From Mesorhizobium sp. NZP2298 (GTDB lineage Bacteria > Pseudomonadota > Alphaproteobacteria > Rhizobiales > Rhizobiaceae), in assembly GCF_013170825.1 (NCBI RefSeq), contig NZ_CP033365.1, positions 2,368,001-2,432,000 on the forward strand: a stretch of 64,000 nucleotides of DNA, read 5' to 3'. Position 1 is the first letter of the stretch. Every line of letters begins with the position of its first letter. The translations under genes were made by a program, and so were the position numbers. The notes under the pieces were generated by a model. That model did no database searches, was not told where the DNA came from, and worked only from the letters and a program-made list of their open reading frames with translations. Positions 34,505 through 43,497 of the stretch are shown piece by piece.

Positions 34505-35914
34505 TCAGGCCGCCAGCGGCAGGCGCAGCTCCGTCAGCAATCCGCCGTCCGGATGATTGGACAGGCGGATCTCGCCGCCGGCGGCGCGCGCGATGTTGCG
34601 GGCAATGGTGAGGCCCAGCCCAAGGCCGCCGGTCTGGCGGTTGCGGGACTGTTCGAGGCGCACGAAGGAGCCGAACACGGCATCGATCTGGGCCTGCGGT
34701 ATACCAGGTCCTTCGTCGCGGATGGTGAGCGTGATCCTGCCGTCCGAGCGGTGCAGGCTGAGATGCGCCTTCTTGCCGTAGGTGACGGCGTTCTGCACCA
34801 GATTGGTGACGCAGCGCCTGAGCGCGACCGGCCGCGCGATGCAGATCAGGCCGCGCGAACGGGTGTCGTCATTGTCGAACGACACCTCCGGATAAGGGTC
34901 GGCGATCGATTCCACGAGCGACCAGAAGTCGATGCGCTCGGTCTTTTCCTCGTTCACCTCGAAGGTGGCGAAGTCGATCACCGAACTGGCGATGCTCTCG
35001 ACATCGGCAAGATCGTGCGCCAGCGCCTCGCGAACCGCCGATTTGCGCAACAATTCCAGCCGCAGCCGCATGCGCGTCATCGGCGTGCGCAGGTCGTGCG
35101 CCAATGCGGCGGCAAGATGCTCGCGGTCCTCGACATATTCGCGCAGCCTGGCCTGCATGGCGTTGATCGCTCTCGCGGCAGCCTGAACCTCGCGGCTACC
35201 GCTCTCGGCGATCGGCGGGCTCTTCAGGTCCTTGCCGATCCTGTTCACGGCGGTTTCCATCATCCGGTAGGGCGCGGTCAGCCGGCGCAGCGACCAGATC
35301 GACATGATCACCACCAGCCCGGCGATCAGCGCATAGAGCGGCAGGCTGTCGAAGCTCAGGATCGGGCCAATCGGCGTGATCGGCTCGGTGAAGTTCAGCC
35401 ACTGGCCGTCGGCGAAGCGCAAGGAGGCCGTCAGCTTGTCGCTCTGGGCGAAATCGGCGGCGAGCACCAGGAGGTCGCGCTCCACCTGGCCGATATCGGG
35501 GCCGGACGCGGTGCCGCTGGCGTCGTCGGCCTCGCGTGTCGCCGGATCGCGCCGCACGCGCGCATCGGTGATGCCGAACTTCGACAGCCGGCCTACGAGA
35601 ATGTCCTCGAGTTCGGCCAGCTCGTCGTCGCCGGCGATCGAGGACGTGACGGCGGGCGTGTCCGAGACGGTAAGGGCGTAAGTCGAGTTGAACAGGCCTG
35701 CCGCGGTTGCCTTGCGCTCCTCGGGCGTGGCGCCGCTCATCAGCTGCACCAGCGAGAAGGCGCGGTCGTTGAGACGATAGAGATCGACCACGTCGTTGGC
35801 GGCGGCGCGGTCGCGTGACACGATATAGAGGGTCGCGACCTGGCTGATCAAAAGACCGGCAATGACAATCAGCAGCACCCAGGCAGGCAAGGTCTGCGGC
35901 AGGAGACGTCTCAT
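34505..35914 (-). CDS. Sensor histidine kinase (EnvZ-like)
   Basis: The 469-residue membrane kinase has an N-terminal span (WVLLIVIAGLLISQVATLYIV), a periplasmic domain of about 150 residues and a second span (LPLYALIAGLVVIMSIW). HAMP (RRLTAPYRMMETAVNRIG) and the H box ALAHDLRTPMTRMRLRLELL follow, then N box CVTNLVQNAVTYG and G boxes IRDEGPGIP and GGLGLGLTIARN. It overlaps the response regulator by four bases (ATGA at 35911). The signal is unknown. Confidence 0.9.
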   Translation of the reverse strand: MRRLLPQTLPAWVLLIVIAGLLISQVATLYIVSRDRAAANDVVDLYRLNDRAFSLVQLMSGATPEERKATAAGLFNSTYALTVSDTPAVTSSIAGDDELAELEDILVGRLSKFGITDARVRRDPATREADDASGTASGPDIGQVERDLLVLAADFAQSDKLTASLRFADGQWLNFTEPITPIGPILSFDSLPLYALIAGLVVIMSIWSLRRLTAPYRMMETAVNRIGKDLKSPPIAESGSREVQAAARAINAMQARLREYVEDREHLAAALAHDLRTPMTRMRLRLELLRKSAVREALAHDLADVESIASSVIDFATFEVNEEKTERIDFWSLVESIADPYPEVSFDNDDTRSRGLICIARPVALRRCVTNLVQNAVTYGKKAHLSLHRSDGRITLTIRDEGPGIPQAQIDAVFGSFVRLEQSRNRQTGGLGLGLTIARNIARAAGGEIRLSNHPDGGLLTELRLPLAA

Positions 35915-36627
35915 TCGGAGGTCGTCTCGGGCAGGAACTGGTAGCCGCCGCTGCGCACCGTCAGGATCAGCTTGGGCGTTTTGGGGTCATCTTCCATCTT
36001 GCGCCGCAGCCGGCTGACGAGGATGTCGATGCTGCGGTCGAAGGAATAGTCGCTGTCGCCACCGGACAGTTCGATGAGCTGGTCGCGGGTCAGCACGCGC
36101 TGGGCGCTCTTGACGAAGGTCTGCAGCAGGTTGAATTCGGCCATGGTCAGTTCGACCCTGACATCGTCGGGCGCGGTCAGCCGTCGCCGCGAACAGTCCA
36201 TCGTCCAGCCGGCGAAACGATAGATCTGCTTGGTCGCGGCGCGTTTCGGCTCGGCGGCACCATTGCGCCGCAGCACGGCGCGGATCCGGGCCAGGAGTTC
36301 GCGCGGATCGAAGGGCTTGGGCACATAGTCGTCGGCGCCCATCTCCAGGCCGACCACGCGGTCGGTGGTCTCGGTGACGGCGGTCAGCATGATGATCGGC
36401 GTCGTGTACTGGGCGCGCAGGTCGCGGCACAGTTCCAACCCGCTCTTGCCGGGCAGCATCACGTCGAGGACGATGAGGTCCACCTGCGAGCGGCGCAGGA
36501 TGGTCTCCATCTCGATGCCGTCGGCGGCAACCGAAGTGTGCAGGCCCCGCTTCTGGAAGAACTCCTGAAGCAGGTCGCGGATGCCCTTGTCGTCGTCGAC
36601 GATCAGTATATGTGCGTCGGATTTCAC
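35911..36627 (-). CDS. OmpR-family response regulator
   Basis: The 238-residue regulator has a receiver domain (HILIVDDDKGIRDLL, phospho-Asp55 in VLDVMLPGKSG, conserved Thr and Lys in IIMLTAVTE and DDYVPKPF) and a C-terminal winged helix (ELTMAEFNLLQTFVKSAQRVLTRDQL; SFDRSIDILVSRLRRKM). It is probably phosphorylated by the kinase encoded next to it. I chose the GTG at 36627 because the receiver begins there and the length is typical; the longer frame adds 51 residues without similarity. The Shine-Dalgarno sequence is weak. The target genes are unknown. Confidence 0.87.
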   Translation of the reverse strand: MKSDAHILIVDDDKGIRDLLQEFFQKRGLHTSVAADGIEMETILRRSQVDLIVLDVMLPGKSGLELCRDLRAQYTTPIIMLTAVTETTDRVVGLEMGADDYVPKPFDPRELLARIRAVLRRNGAAEPKRAATKQIYRFAGWTMDCSRRRLTAPDDVRVELTMAEFNLLQTFVKSAQRVLTRDQLIELSGGDSDYSFDRSIDILVSRLRRKMEDDPKTPKLILTVRSGGYQFLPETTSE

Positions 36628-36898
36628 GAGGTACCCTGTCCCGGTTGCCGGCCAAGCCATTCCTGGCAGGTGAGCCACACGATAGAATTCGGTCCATATG
36701 TTGGCCAGTGCCTTGGATTTCAAGGGAGAACGAATTCCGCCTTCTCCACATGGAAAGCGGTGGGGGCCCGGCAGACACAATCCAGAAACAAAATTCTACA
36801 ATCGGGAAAAACTCCTGAAAAGGTAAGGCGGCATAACGGTGCCGTGGCGGTCAGATTACCGGCTGCGACGCAAAATCTCCGGGTTCACGGAAAAACCG

Positions 36899-37198
36899 AT
36901 GCCAAGGTTGTCGATCAGTTTATTGGGTGCGTTGCTGGGCCTTGGCCTGGTCACTGCCGCTGTTGGACAATCGGACGCAAAGGCGCCGCTCACCCGGAGC
37001 GAACGGTGCGCCAATCTCAGCCACCAATTTGATGAAGCCCTCGAAACCCACGCCACGGCAACGCAGGTCACCGCGGCAAAGGCACTTCAGAGAAAGGGCA
37101 ACCGGTACTGCGCCGCCAAGAAACAGGCACAGGGCATCCGGATGCTCGCCAATGCTTTGAAGCTGCTTGGAGTGGCACCGAACGACCCGGTCCAGTGA
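36899..37198 (+). CDS. Small secreted protein of unknown function
   Basis: The 99-residue protein begins MPRLSISLLGALLGLGLVTAAVGQ, a signal peptide. The mature 75 residues are basic and helical, with two Cys (RSERCANLSHQFDEAL; GNRYCAAKKQAQGI) that could form a disulfide. I do not recognise a family. It lies 271 bp from the divergent response-regulator gene, so it could be a target of that two-component system. The start ATG at 36899 has a weak ACGGAA upstream; the longer frame adds 20 residues and hides the signal peptide. Confidence 0.65.
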   Translation: MPRLSISLLGALLGLGLVTAAVGQSDAKAPLTRSERCANLSHQFDEALETHATATQVTAAKALQRKGNRYCAAKKQAQGIRMLANALKLLGVAPNDPVQ

Positions 37199-37234
37199 CA
37201 CTCAAATCGACCCGCATAAAAAGGAAATGAAGCC

Positions 37235-37474
37235 ATGAAAAAGTCCATCCTGTCCGCCACCGGTCTCGCCGTTGCCCTGGCTTTCGCGATGCCCGCTCTC
37301 GGCAACGCCGCTGCCACCACGACCGCTGCTCCGGCGGCCTCGACCACGACGACCACCACCGCTCCGGCTGCTGACGCTACCGCCAAGCCCCCGGTGAAGA
37401 AGGTCAAGCACAAGAAGGCTCCTGCCAAGAAGACCGTGAAGAAGGCCAAGGCCAAGGATGCTCCGAAGGCCTGA
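37235..37474 (+). CDS. Small exported Ala/Thr/Lys-rich protein
   Basis: The 79-residue protein has a clear signal peptide (MKKSILSATGLAVALAFAMPALGNA). A low-complexity mature part follows: Thr/Ala/Pro repeats and then a strongly basic tail of KKAPAKK-type repeats ending KDAPKA. The tail recalls histone H1-like proteins, but the signal peptide places it outside the cytosol. AAGGAA precedes the ATG. It is 36 bp after the preceding gene, and a strong terminator follows 26 bp after its stop. The function is unknown. Confidence 0.75.
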   Translation: MKKSILSATGLAVALAFAMPALGNAAATTTAAPAASTTTTTTAPAADATAKPPVKKVKHKKAPAKKTVKKAKAKDAPKA

Positions 37475-37500
37475 TCCAGGTCCGACGACAGATTTCCATC

Positions 37501-37535
37501 AAGGCCGCTCCAGCCGCACCGGCTGGGGCGGCCTT
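37501..37535 (+). terminator. Terminator of the small-protein genes
   Basis: AAGGCCGCTCCAGCC pairs with GGCTGGGGCGGCCTT (one G-T mismatch, read as RNA G-U) around a short loop. It follows the Lys-rich protein gene by 26 bp. The U-run is short. Confidence 0.75.
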
Positions 37536-37637
37536 CTGCCAGGCACCCGATCGAGCAGCTGAGCACCGGCGGCCCACAGCCAGCAATCTCGATCTGATTT
37601 AACCCGTTTTCAACGCCGGCCGTGTAGGACAATCCGC

Positions 37638-37952
37638 ATGAAGAAGCGGTTTTCGTCCATTTTGCGTTCGATGGTGATTGGCGGCCTGGTTGCCACCGGT
37701 GTCGCCAGGGCGCTGATTCTGCTCACCGCGAGCCCCGTGCCCGACCCTGCCAGTGGTCGCACCGAGCCCTCGCTGTTCGCGCCGATAATTTCCAGCAACT
37801 GGGACTACATCACACCTGTCCAGGCGTGGCTGCTGATCGTGCTTCTTGCCGTGACGCTGGTCTGCGTTGCCGGATGGCCGATCGCGGCCTGGATGGAACG
37901 CCGGGCGGACGCCGGCGCAAACCGCCGCGTCTTCGGCCGCCAGGGCCGTTGA
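37638..37952 (+). CDS. Small membrane protein of unknown function
   Basis: The 104-residue protein has two predicted spans: MVIGGLVATGVARALILLTA near the N-terminus and AWLLIVLLAVTLVCVAGWPIAAW toward the end. A short loop of about 35 residues (SPVPDPASGRTEPSLFAPII) joins them, and a basic tail follows. I do not recognise the family. There is no strong Shine-Dalgarno sequence, so the start is only moderately sure. It lies between the terminator at 37501 and clpS2. Confidence 0.55.
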   Translation: MKKRFSSILRSMVIGGLVATGVARALILLTASPVPDPASGRTEPSLFAPIISSNWDYITPVQAWLLIVLLAVTLVCVAGWPIAAWMERRADAGANRRVFGRQGR

Positions 37953-38091
37953 ACCGCGACCGACAATCTCCCACATGATTGTGAATGACCGGGCCCGCCC
38001 GCCGGCGGTCCGCACGCCAATCAAAATGGACGATCGCTGACGCCCGTGGCAAAATACGCGGCGAAGCCCGATCGCGAAACTGTCGGTTCCG

Positions 38092-38397
38092 ATGCCTGAA
38101 ATCACCACGAAACCCCGCACCAAGGTCAAGCCGCAGACCGAGCGGCCGAAGCTCTACAAGGTCATCCTCATCAATGACGATTTCACGCCGCGCGAATTCG
38201 TGGTGACGGTGCTGAAGGGCGAATTCAAGCTCAGCGAGGACCAGGCGCACCGGATCATGATCACCGCGCACCGGCGCGGCGTCTGCGTGGTCGCGGTGTT
38301 TACCAAGGATGTCGCGGAGACAAAGGCGATGCGGGCCACCGATGCCGGCAAGGCCAAGGGCTATCCCCTGCTGTTCACGACGGAACCGGAAGAATGA
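38092..38397 (+). CDS. clpS: ATP-dependent Clp protease adaptor ClpS (ClpS2 type)
   Basis: The 101-residue adaptor delivers N-degron proteins to ClpAP. The N-terminal tail is flexible, and the core has YKVILINDDFTPREFVVTVLKGEF, with the NDD binding pocket, and MITAHRRGVCVVAVFTKDVAETKAMRA. The end PLLFTTEPEE is typical of the alphaproteobacterial ClpS2 branch. No clpA is adjacent, which also fits ClpS2, since ClpS1 is normally next to clpA. The start ATG has no clear Shine-Dalgarno sequence. Confidence 0.9.
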   Translation: MPEITTKPRTKVKPQTERPKLYKVILINDDFTPREFVVTVLKGEFKLSEDQAHRIMITAHRRGVCVVAVFTKDVAETKAMRATDAGKAKGYPLLFTTEPEE

Positions 38398-38404
38398 GGA
38401 GTGG

Positions 38405-38443
38405 TCGCCCGTAGGGCGATCAATCGACAACGATTTGTCGATT
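38405..38443 (+). terminator. Tandem hairpins after clpS2
   Basis: TCGCCC-GTA-GGGCGA (38405-38419) is followed by AATCGACAA-CGAT-TTGTCGATT (38422-38443), both with perfect arms, just after the clpS2 stop. There is no U-run, so they may protect the mRNA end rather than terminate. Confidence 0.5.
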
Positions 38444-38497
38444 GAAACGACGAACGCCCGGAGCCATAGCGGAGGGCAGCGGCTGCAGGGCGGTTTC

Positions 38498-38521
38498 CCT
38501 TCTCCCACAGGGGGGAGAAGG
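38498..38521. repeat. Short hairpin of the CCTTCTCCC type
   Basis: CCTTCTCCC pairs with GGGAGAAGG between the convergent clpS2 and VWA-like genes. Similar CCCC/GGGG hairpins occur at about 40617-40641 and 60439-60464. Confidence 0.5.
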
Positions 38522-38532
38522 AAGAGGCGCGG

Positions 38533-40611
38533 CTACCTTCCCTCGCGGTACCACATCGAACCCATCGCCAGGAGCAGCAGGCCGAGGCCGAGGAAGCCGC
38601 CGAACAGGGGTACGCGCGAGACGGCCTTCAAGACGCTGTCATCGGTGGTGCGCAGGCCGATCCAGTCGCTGCCGAAGGCATCGCCGGCCGAGCGCACCGG
38701 CACGATGGAAGGCAGCGTCACGTCGCCGCCGGTGGCCGTGGACGAGGCCAGCCGGCGCACGCTGCCGCCGGTGGCTTCAGCCGGCGCTTTCAGCCGGTCC
38801 TCGGTGGAGATGACGTCGGCGAATTCCGGGGCGTTGACCGGCCCGACATGGGCGAGCGCGGTGAGATCGCCATTGGCAACCTGGAAGAGGCCGATCTCAT
38901 TGGTCTGGACGCTGCCCAGGAAGACGCCGGGCTCGGATTTGTCGAGCTTGACGGTCACGGTCTTGCCGGAGGGCGTGATGATCTGCGCGGGGCCGGGATC
39001 GTCGGCCATGGTCTGGCGGCGGATCTCAAGCACCATGCCGCGCCCCTCGGCGGTCAGCCGCTCTTCCTCGAGCTCGGGTTCCTTCATCAGCCAGTGGGCG
39101 ATGCGCCGGTAGAGCTGGACGTGCGGGCCGCCCCCCTCGAAGCCGCGCGCCCACAGCCAGCCCTGGTCGGACAACAGCATGCCGACGCGGCCTTCGCCCT
39201 TGCGGTCGAGCAGGAGCAGGGGCCGGTTGTCGGCGCCCTTCATCACCACTTCGCCTTGCGGATTCTGCACGCCGATGGTGCGGAACCAGCGGCTCCAATG
39301 CGGCGGCTCGGTGGCCGAACCGTCGAGGCCGCGCGTCACCGGATGACGCTGGCCAAGGTCGGTCAGGCGCGGATAGAACGCTTTTTCGACCACCTCGCCG
39401 GTCGGCATGGCGGGCAAGGCCGACATCAGCGGGGTGCGCGCGATCGAAGCCTCGCCGGCATATTCGGGGCCGGCGGCGATCAGCAGGGCGCCGCCCTTTT
39501 CGACATATTCGGAGATGTAGTCGTAGTAGAGGATCGGCAGCACGTCGCGGTGCTGGTAGCGGTCGAAGATGATGAGGTCGAAATCCTTGATCTTCTCGAC
39601 GAACAACTCGCGGGTCGGGAAGGCGATCAGCGACAATTCGTTGATCGGCGTGCCGTCCTGCTTCTCCGGCGGCCGCAGAATGGTGAAGTGGACGAGATCT
39701 ACAGACGCATCGGATTTCAACAGATTGCGCCATGTGCGCTCGCCGGCGTGCGGCTCGCCTGAAACGAGCAGCACGCGCAAATTCTCGCGGATGCCGTCGA
39801 CCAGCGCGATGGCGCGGTTGTTGGTGTCGGTGAGTTCGCCCGGTTCGCGGTCGATGGCAAGTTCGATGATGTTGCGGCCAGCGCCCGGAATGGTCACCTG
39901 CAGCGGCATGGTCTGGCCGACAGTGGCATGCTCGACGGCGACCTGCTCGCCATTGACGGAAACGCGCACATCGACCGGGCCGGCTTCGTTTTCCGTCGAG
40001 ATGACGCGGTATGTCATGTCGAGCGGCTTGCCGACAAGGCCGAAGCGCGGCGCGTTCTCGAAGCGGATGCGGCGGTCCTTTTCGTGGTCGTTGCCGGTGA
40101 TCAGGGCATGCAGCGGGGCATTGAAGTCGGGCGCGCCCGAAGGCGTGTCATGCACCTCGCCATCGGTGATCATGATGGCGCCGCCGATGCGCGAGGGCGG
40201 CACGTCGCGGAAAGCGCCTTCCAGCGCGCCGAACAGCCGGGTTTCGGTGCGCTCCTCGGCGGCATCGGATTTGCCGGCCTCGACGACGCGGACGTCGAAT
40301 TGCTTGAAGCGGCCAAGACGCTGCTGCAGCCCGGCCAGCGCTTCATCGGTCTGCCTGGTGCGGTCGCCGATGTCCTGGCTCTGGCTGCGGTCGACGATCA
40401 GCGCAACGACGCTCTTCAGCGGCTCGCGCTCCTCATTGAGGAACACCGGGTTGAACAGCGCGGCGGCCAGCGCCAGCAGGGCGACGAAGCGCAGGACACC
40501 GCCGCGCTGGCGAAACCACAGGCCGACGAGCGCAAGCAGCGCCAGCGGCACCAGCACCAAGGCGAGCAGCGGCCAGGAGATCAGCGGTTCGAAAGAGATG
40601 GACCAGTTCAT
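38533..40611 (-). CDS. Large membrane protein, VWA/glutamine amidotransferase-like, Bat cluster
   Basis: The 692-residue protein has two N-terminal spans (ISWPLLALVLVPLALLALVGLW; FVALLALAAALF) and one at the C-terminus (GGFLGLGLLLLAMGSMWY). Between them a VWA-like part (VVALIVDRSQSQDIGDRT; GGAIMITDGEVHD) is followed by a class I amidotransferase-like fold (LRVLLVSGEPHAGERTW; FDLIIFDRY; GGALLIAAGPEY). It is the last of four same-strand genes with moxR, DUF58 and BatA/DUF4159. Family members have been linked to envelope assembly or stress, but the function is not known. Confidence 0.82.
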   Translation of the reverse strand: MNWSISFEPLISWPLLALVLVPLALLALVGLWFRQRGGVLRFVALLALAAALFNPVFLNEEREPLKSVVALIVDRSQSQDIGDRTRQTDEALAGLQQRLGRFKQFDVRVVEAGKSDAAEERTETRLFGALEGAFRDVPPSRIGGAIMITDGEVHDTPSGAPDFNAPLHALITGNDHEKDRRIRFENAPRFGLVGKPLDMTYRVISTENEAGPVDVRVSVNGEQVAVEHATVGQTMPLQVTIPGAGRNIIELAIDREPGELTDTNNRAIALVDGIRENLRVLLVSGEPHAGERTWRNLLKSDASVDLVHFTILRPPEKQDGTPINELSLIAFPTRELFVEKIKDFDLIIFDRYQHRDVLPILYYDYISEYVEKGGALLIAAGPEYAGEASIARTPLMSALPAMPTGEVVEKAFYPRLTDLGQRHPVTRGLDGSATEPPHWSRWFRTIGVQNPQGEVVMKGADNRPLLLLDRKGEGRVGMLLSDQGWLWARGFEGGGPHVQLYRRIAHWLMKEPELEEERLTAEGRGMVLEIRRQTMADDPGPAQIITPSGKTVTVKLDKSEPGVFLGSVQTNEIGLFQVANGDLTALAHVGPVNAPEFADVISTEDRLKAPAEATGGSVRRLASSTATGGDVTLPSIVPVRSAGDAFGSDWIGLRTTDDSVLKAVSRVPLFGGFLGLGLLLLAMGSMWYREGR

Positions 40612-40674
40612 GTCCTATCCTCCCCGTTGAGGGGAAGGCCGATCCGCTGGGGGTGCGCAACAAGGAGCGTCATC

Positions 40675-43497
40675 TTACTGCCCCAGCCGTTCGAGCAGTA
40701 TGGGCACGTGCACCTGGTCGGATTTGTAGTTGCCGGTCAGCATGTACATCATGATGTTGACGCCGGCGCGCAGCGCATAGATGCGCTGCATCGGATCGGC
40801 CGGCACGGTCGGCAGCAATGGGTCGCCATTCTCGTCGACCGCCCAGGCGCCGGCGAAATCATTGGCGGTGATCATGATCGGCGAGACGCCGTCACCGGTG
40901 CGCACCGGCCGGTTGTCGGCGTTGCTGGCGTCGAGCGATGCCTCGACCCAAAGCGGGCTGCCGGCGAAACGGCCGGGAAATTCGGGCAGGATGAAGAAGG
41001 ACTTGGTCAGCACGTGGTCCGACGGCACCGGCTCCAGCGGCGGCACGTTGAGGTTGCCGAGGATGTCGCGCAGCCGCTCGGTCGCAGGGCTGGTGGAATC
41101 GGCGCCGATGCCGTTGGCGAACTGGTCGCGCGTGTCGAACAGCACAGTGCCACCTTGCTGCATATAGGCATCGATGCGGGCGATCGCGGCCTGGCTCGGC
41201 ATGGGTGCCGCCGGATCGATCGGCCAGTAGATCAGCGGATAGAAGGATAGCTCGTCCTTCGAAATATCAACGCCGGCCGGCGCGCCCGGTTCGAGCGCGG
41301 TCTTCTCGATCAGGAAGCGCGTCAGGCCCTCGAGCCCGGCGCGGCTGATTGAATCGACGCCCGGCACGCCAGTCAGCACATAGGCGATGCGGGTCTTCGA
41401 GATCGCCGCGATCGCTGCCTCGTCGCCCGGCTTGGCATCGTCGGCGCGGGCGTAATCGGCATGGCCGAACAGCGCGCCAAGGGCAATCAGGACTGCCGCG
41501 GTGGTGGCTACGGCACCGGCCCGGCGCGGCCGACGGGAAAACAGGCCGCCCATCCAGAATACCGCCAGCGTGTCGAGCAGCATCAGTACCAGCGCGGCCG
41601 CGACCAGCGCACCCTTCAGGTTGCGGGATTCGTCGAAAGCATACTGGATCGTGGTGACCGGAACAGCGACTTGCGGCCGCGCCAGCGGCTCAAATCTGGT
41701 TGCGGCATCGAGCAGATTATGGGCGAAAACGCCGGTTTCCGAGCCGTACAGGCCCGGCGGGTTCTCGAAGTTCACTGGCAAAGCGCCGGCGCCCGGCACC
41801 AGCGGCCGCGCATCCGGCGTCGGCGGCACCAGCGAGCCGTCGGCCGCGATCATGCGGTAGGGCGCCAGCGAGGTGGCGGCGGCTTCGGCATTGGCGATCG
41901 CCGCGCCCTGGTTGCGTGACAGCTGGACGATGCGACGCAGCATCTCAACGAAGCTGCCCGAGATCGGCAGGTTCGACCATGTCGCCTCGGGCGTGACGTG
42001 GAACAGCACCAGCGTGCCCTTGCCCTTCTTCAGCCCGGTGACCAGCGGCGTGCCATCGGCTAGCGCCGCCCAGGTGCGCTCGACGATATCGGGTGTCGGC
42101 TCGGCCAGCACCTGCCTGCTCACGGTGACCTCGGTCGGCGGCGCCAGGTCGGCGAACGGGCCGGCCTTGGGAAATTCGGTGACCGGCTGCGGCGATGTCC
42201 ATGACAGCGCGCCGCCGAGCGAACGCTCGCCGGTGCGCAGGCGGACCGGCAGCAGATCGTCGTCATTGCCGGCGGCGGCCAGCCGCGAGCCGGCGAAACG
42301 CACCAGCGTGCCGCCATTGTCGACCCAGTCGACCAGCCTTTGTCGGACCTGCGCGGGAATGGTGCCGATGTCGGCCATGATGATCATCGCCGGCTTCTGG
42401 TCGAGGATCTGCGGGATGGCGTCGGCGAGATCGGCGCTGGAGGGTTCGACCAGGTCGGCGAAAGGCTGCAGCGCGCGCCTGATGTAGTAGAGAGGCGACA
42501 GAAGCGGCTGCGCCTGGTCTGCCTCGGCCTGCGACAGCAGTCCGACGCGGCGACGCTTGGAGCTTTCGTCGAGCACGCGCACCGCACCCGCCTGGCGCTC
42601 GCCGTCGAGCGCGATCGAGGCGAAATCATTGCGCAGCTCGAACGGCACCGCCATGGTGCCGGTGACGGTGGCTTCGCCGGGCGCGAAGGTCAGCGTCGCA
42701 TCGGCGATGCGGCGGCCCTTGTCGTCGAAGGCGCCGGCGGTGACCTGGGCGGGGGCCGGGTCGCCCGGCGCGCGGATGGCGGTGAGGGCAAAGCCGTCAA
42801 CCTGGTTGTCGGCGGCAGTCAGGCCGGTCAGCGAAAACCGGTCGGCGGTTGCCCAGACGATTCGAGCGGCATTTTTCGACAACAGCGTGTTGAAGGCGGC
42901 TTCGTCGCCCTTCGCGGCCAGGCCGTCGGCCAGCACGGCGACGCTGGCGCCGGGCAAGCCCTCCAGAACGCCGGCGACGCGGGCATAGACGGCGGGCCTA
43001 TCGGTCGGGATTGGCCGCGGCTTGGCGGCGCGCAGCCGGTCGAGTGCGGCGGCGGCATCGAAGGGGCCGATCTCCGCATTGGCCTTTTCGGCGGTGAAGG
43101 CGATGATGACCGGCACGCCGTTCGAGCCGGCGTCGGCGATCAGCCGTTCGGCGGTGGCGACGCGCTTGTTCCAGTCGGCGGCACTGGCCCAGTCATTGTC
43201 GATGACCAGCGCAAGGGCAGCACCCTCGGCCGGCAGCTTTTCGCGCGGGTTGAAGACTGGTTCGGCCAATGCCGCGACGATGAGCGCCGCCATCAGCAGC
43301 CTGAGCAGCGTCAGCCACCATGGGCTCTGCTGCGGCGTCTCCTCGCGCTTCAGCACCCGCGCCAGGATTTTCAGCGGCGGGAAGATCTCACTCTGCGGCT
43401 TGGGCGGCGTCAGCCTGAGCAGCCACCATATCACCGGCAATGCCAGCAGGCCCCATAGCACCATGGGAGCGCCAAAGGAGAGCGGCAGCCAGCTCAT
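40675..43497 (-). CDS. BatA N-terminal / DUF4159 domain membrane protein
   Basis: The 940-residue protein starts MSWLPLSFGAPMVLWGLLALPVIWWLLRL, the double-span BatA N-terminal domain. A VWA-like part follows (ALALVIDNDWASAADWNK), then amidotransferase-like segments (PAMIIMADIGTIP), two mid-protein spans near LVAAALVLMLLDTLAVFWM, and a C-terminal DUF4159 domain (RIAYVLTGVPGVDSISRAGLEGL; FYPLIYWPID; GGTVLFDTRDQ). The start at 43497 overlaps the DUF58 stop (ATGA). The longer frame adds an N-terminus antisense to DUF58 and is discarded. Confidence 0.85.
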   Translation of the reverse strand: MSWLPLSFGAPMVLWGLLALPVIWWLLRLTPPKPQSEIFPPLKILARVLKREETPQQSPWWLTLLRLLMAALIVAALAEPVFNPREKLPAEGAALALVIDNDWASAADWNKRVATAERLIADAGSNGVPVIIAFTAEKANAEIGPFDAAAALDRLRAAKPRPIPTDRPAVYARVAGVLEGLPGASVAVLADGLAAKGDEAAFNTLLSKNAARIVWATADRFSLTGLTAADNQVDGFALTAIRAPGDPAPAQVTAGAFDDKGRRIADATLTFAPGEATVTGTMAVPFELRNDFASIALDGERQAGAVRVLDESSKRRRVGLLSQAEADQAQPLLSPLYYIRRALQPFADLVEPSSADLADAIPQILDQKPAMIIMADIGTIPAQVRQRLVDWVDNGGTLVRFAGSRLAAAGNDDDLLPVRLRTGERSLGGALSWTSPQPVTEFPKAGPFADLAPPTEVTVSRQVLAEPTPDIVERTWAALADGTPLVTGLKKGKGTLVLFHVTPEATWSNLPISGSFVEMLRRIVQLSRNQGAAIANAEAAATSLAPYRMIAADGSLVPPTPDARPLVPGAGALPVNFENPPGLYGSETGVFAHNLLDAATRFEPLARPQVAVPVTTIQYAFDESRNLKGALVAAALVLMLLDTLAVFWMGGLFSRRPRRAGAVATTAAVLIALGALFGHADYARADDAKPGDEAAIAAISKTRIAYVLTGVPGVDSISRAGLEGLTRFLIEKTALEPGAPAGVDISKDELSFYPLIYWPIDPAAPMPSQAAIARIDAYMQQGGTVLFDTRDQFANGIGADSTSPATERLRDILGNLNVPPLEPVPSDHVLTKSFFILPEFPGRFAGSPLWVEASLDASNADNRPVRTGDGVSPIMITANDFAGAWAVDENGDPLLPTVPADPMQRIYALRAGVNIMMYMLTGNYKSDQVHVPILLERLGQ

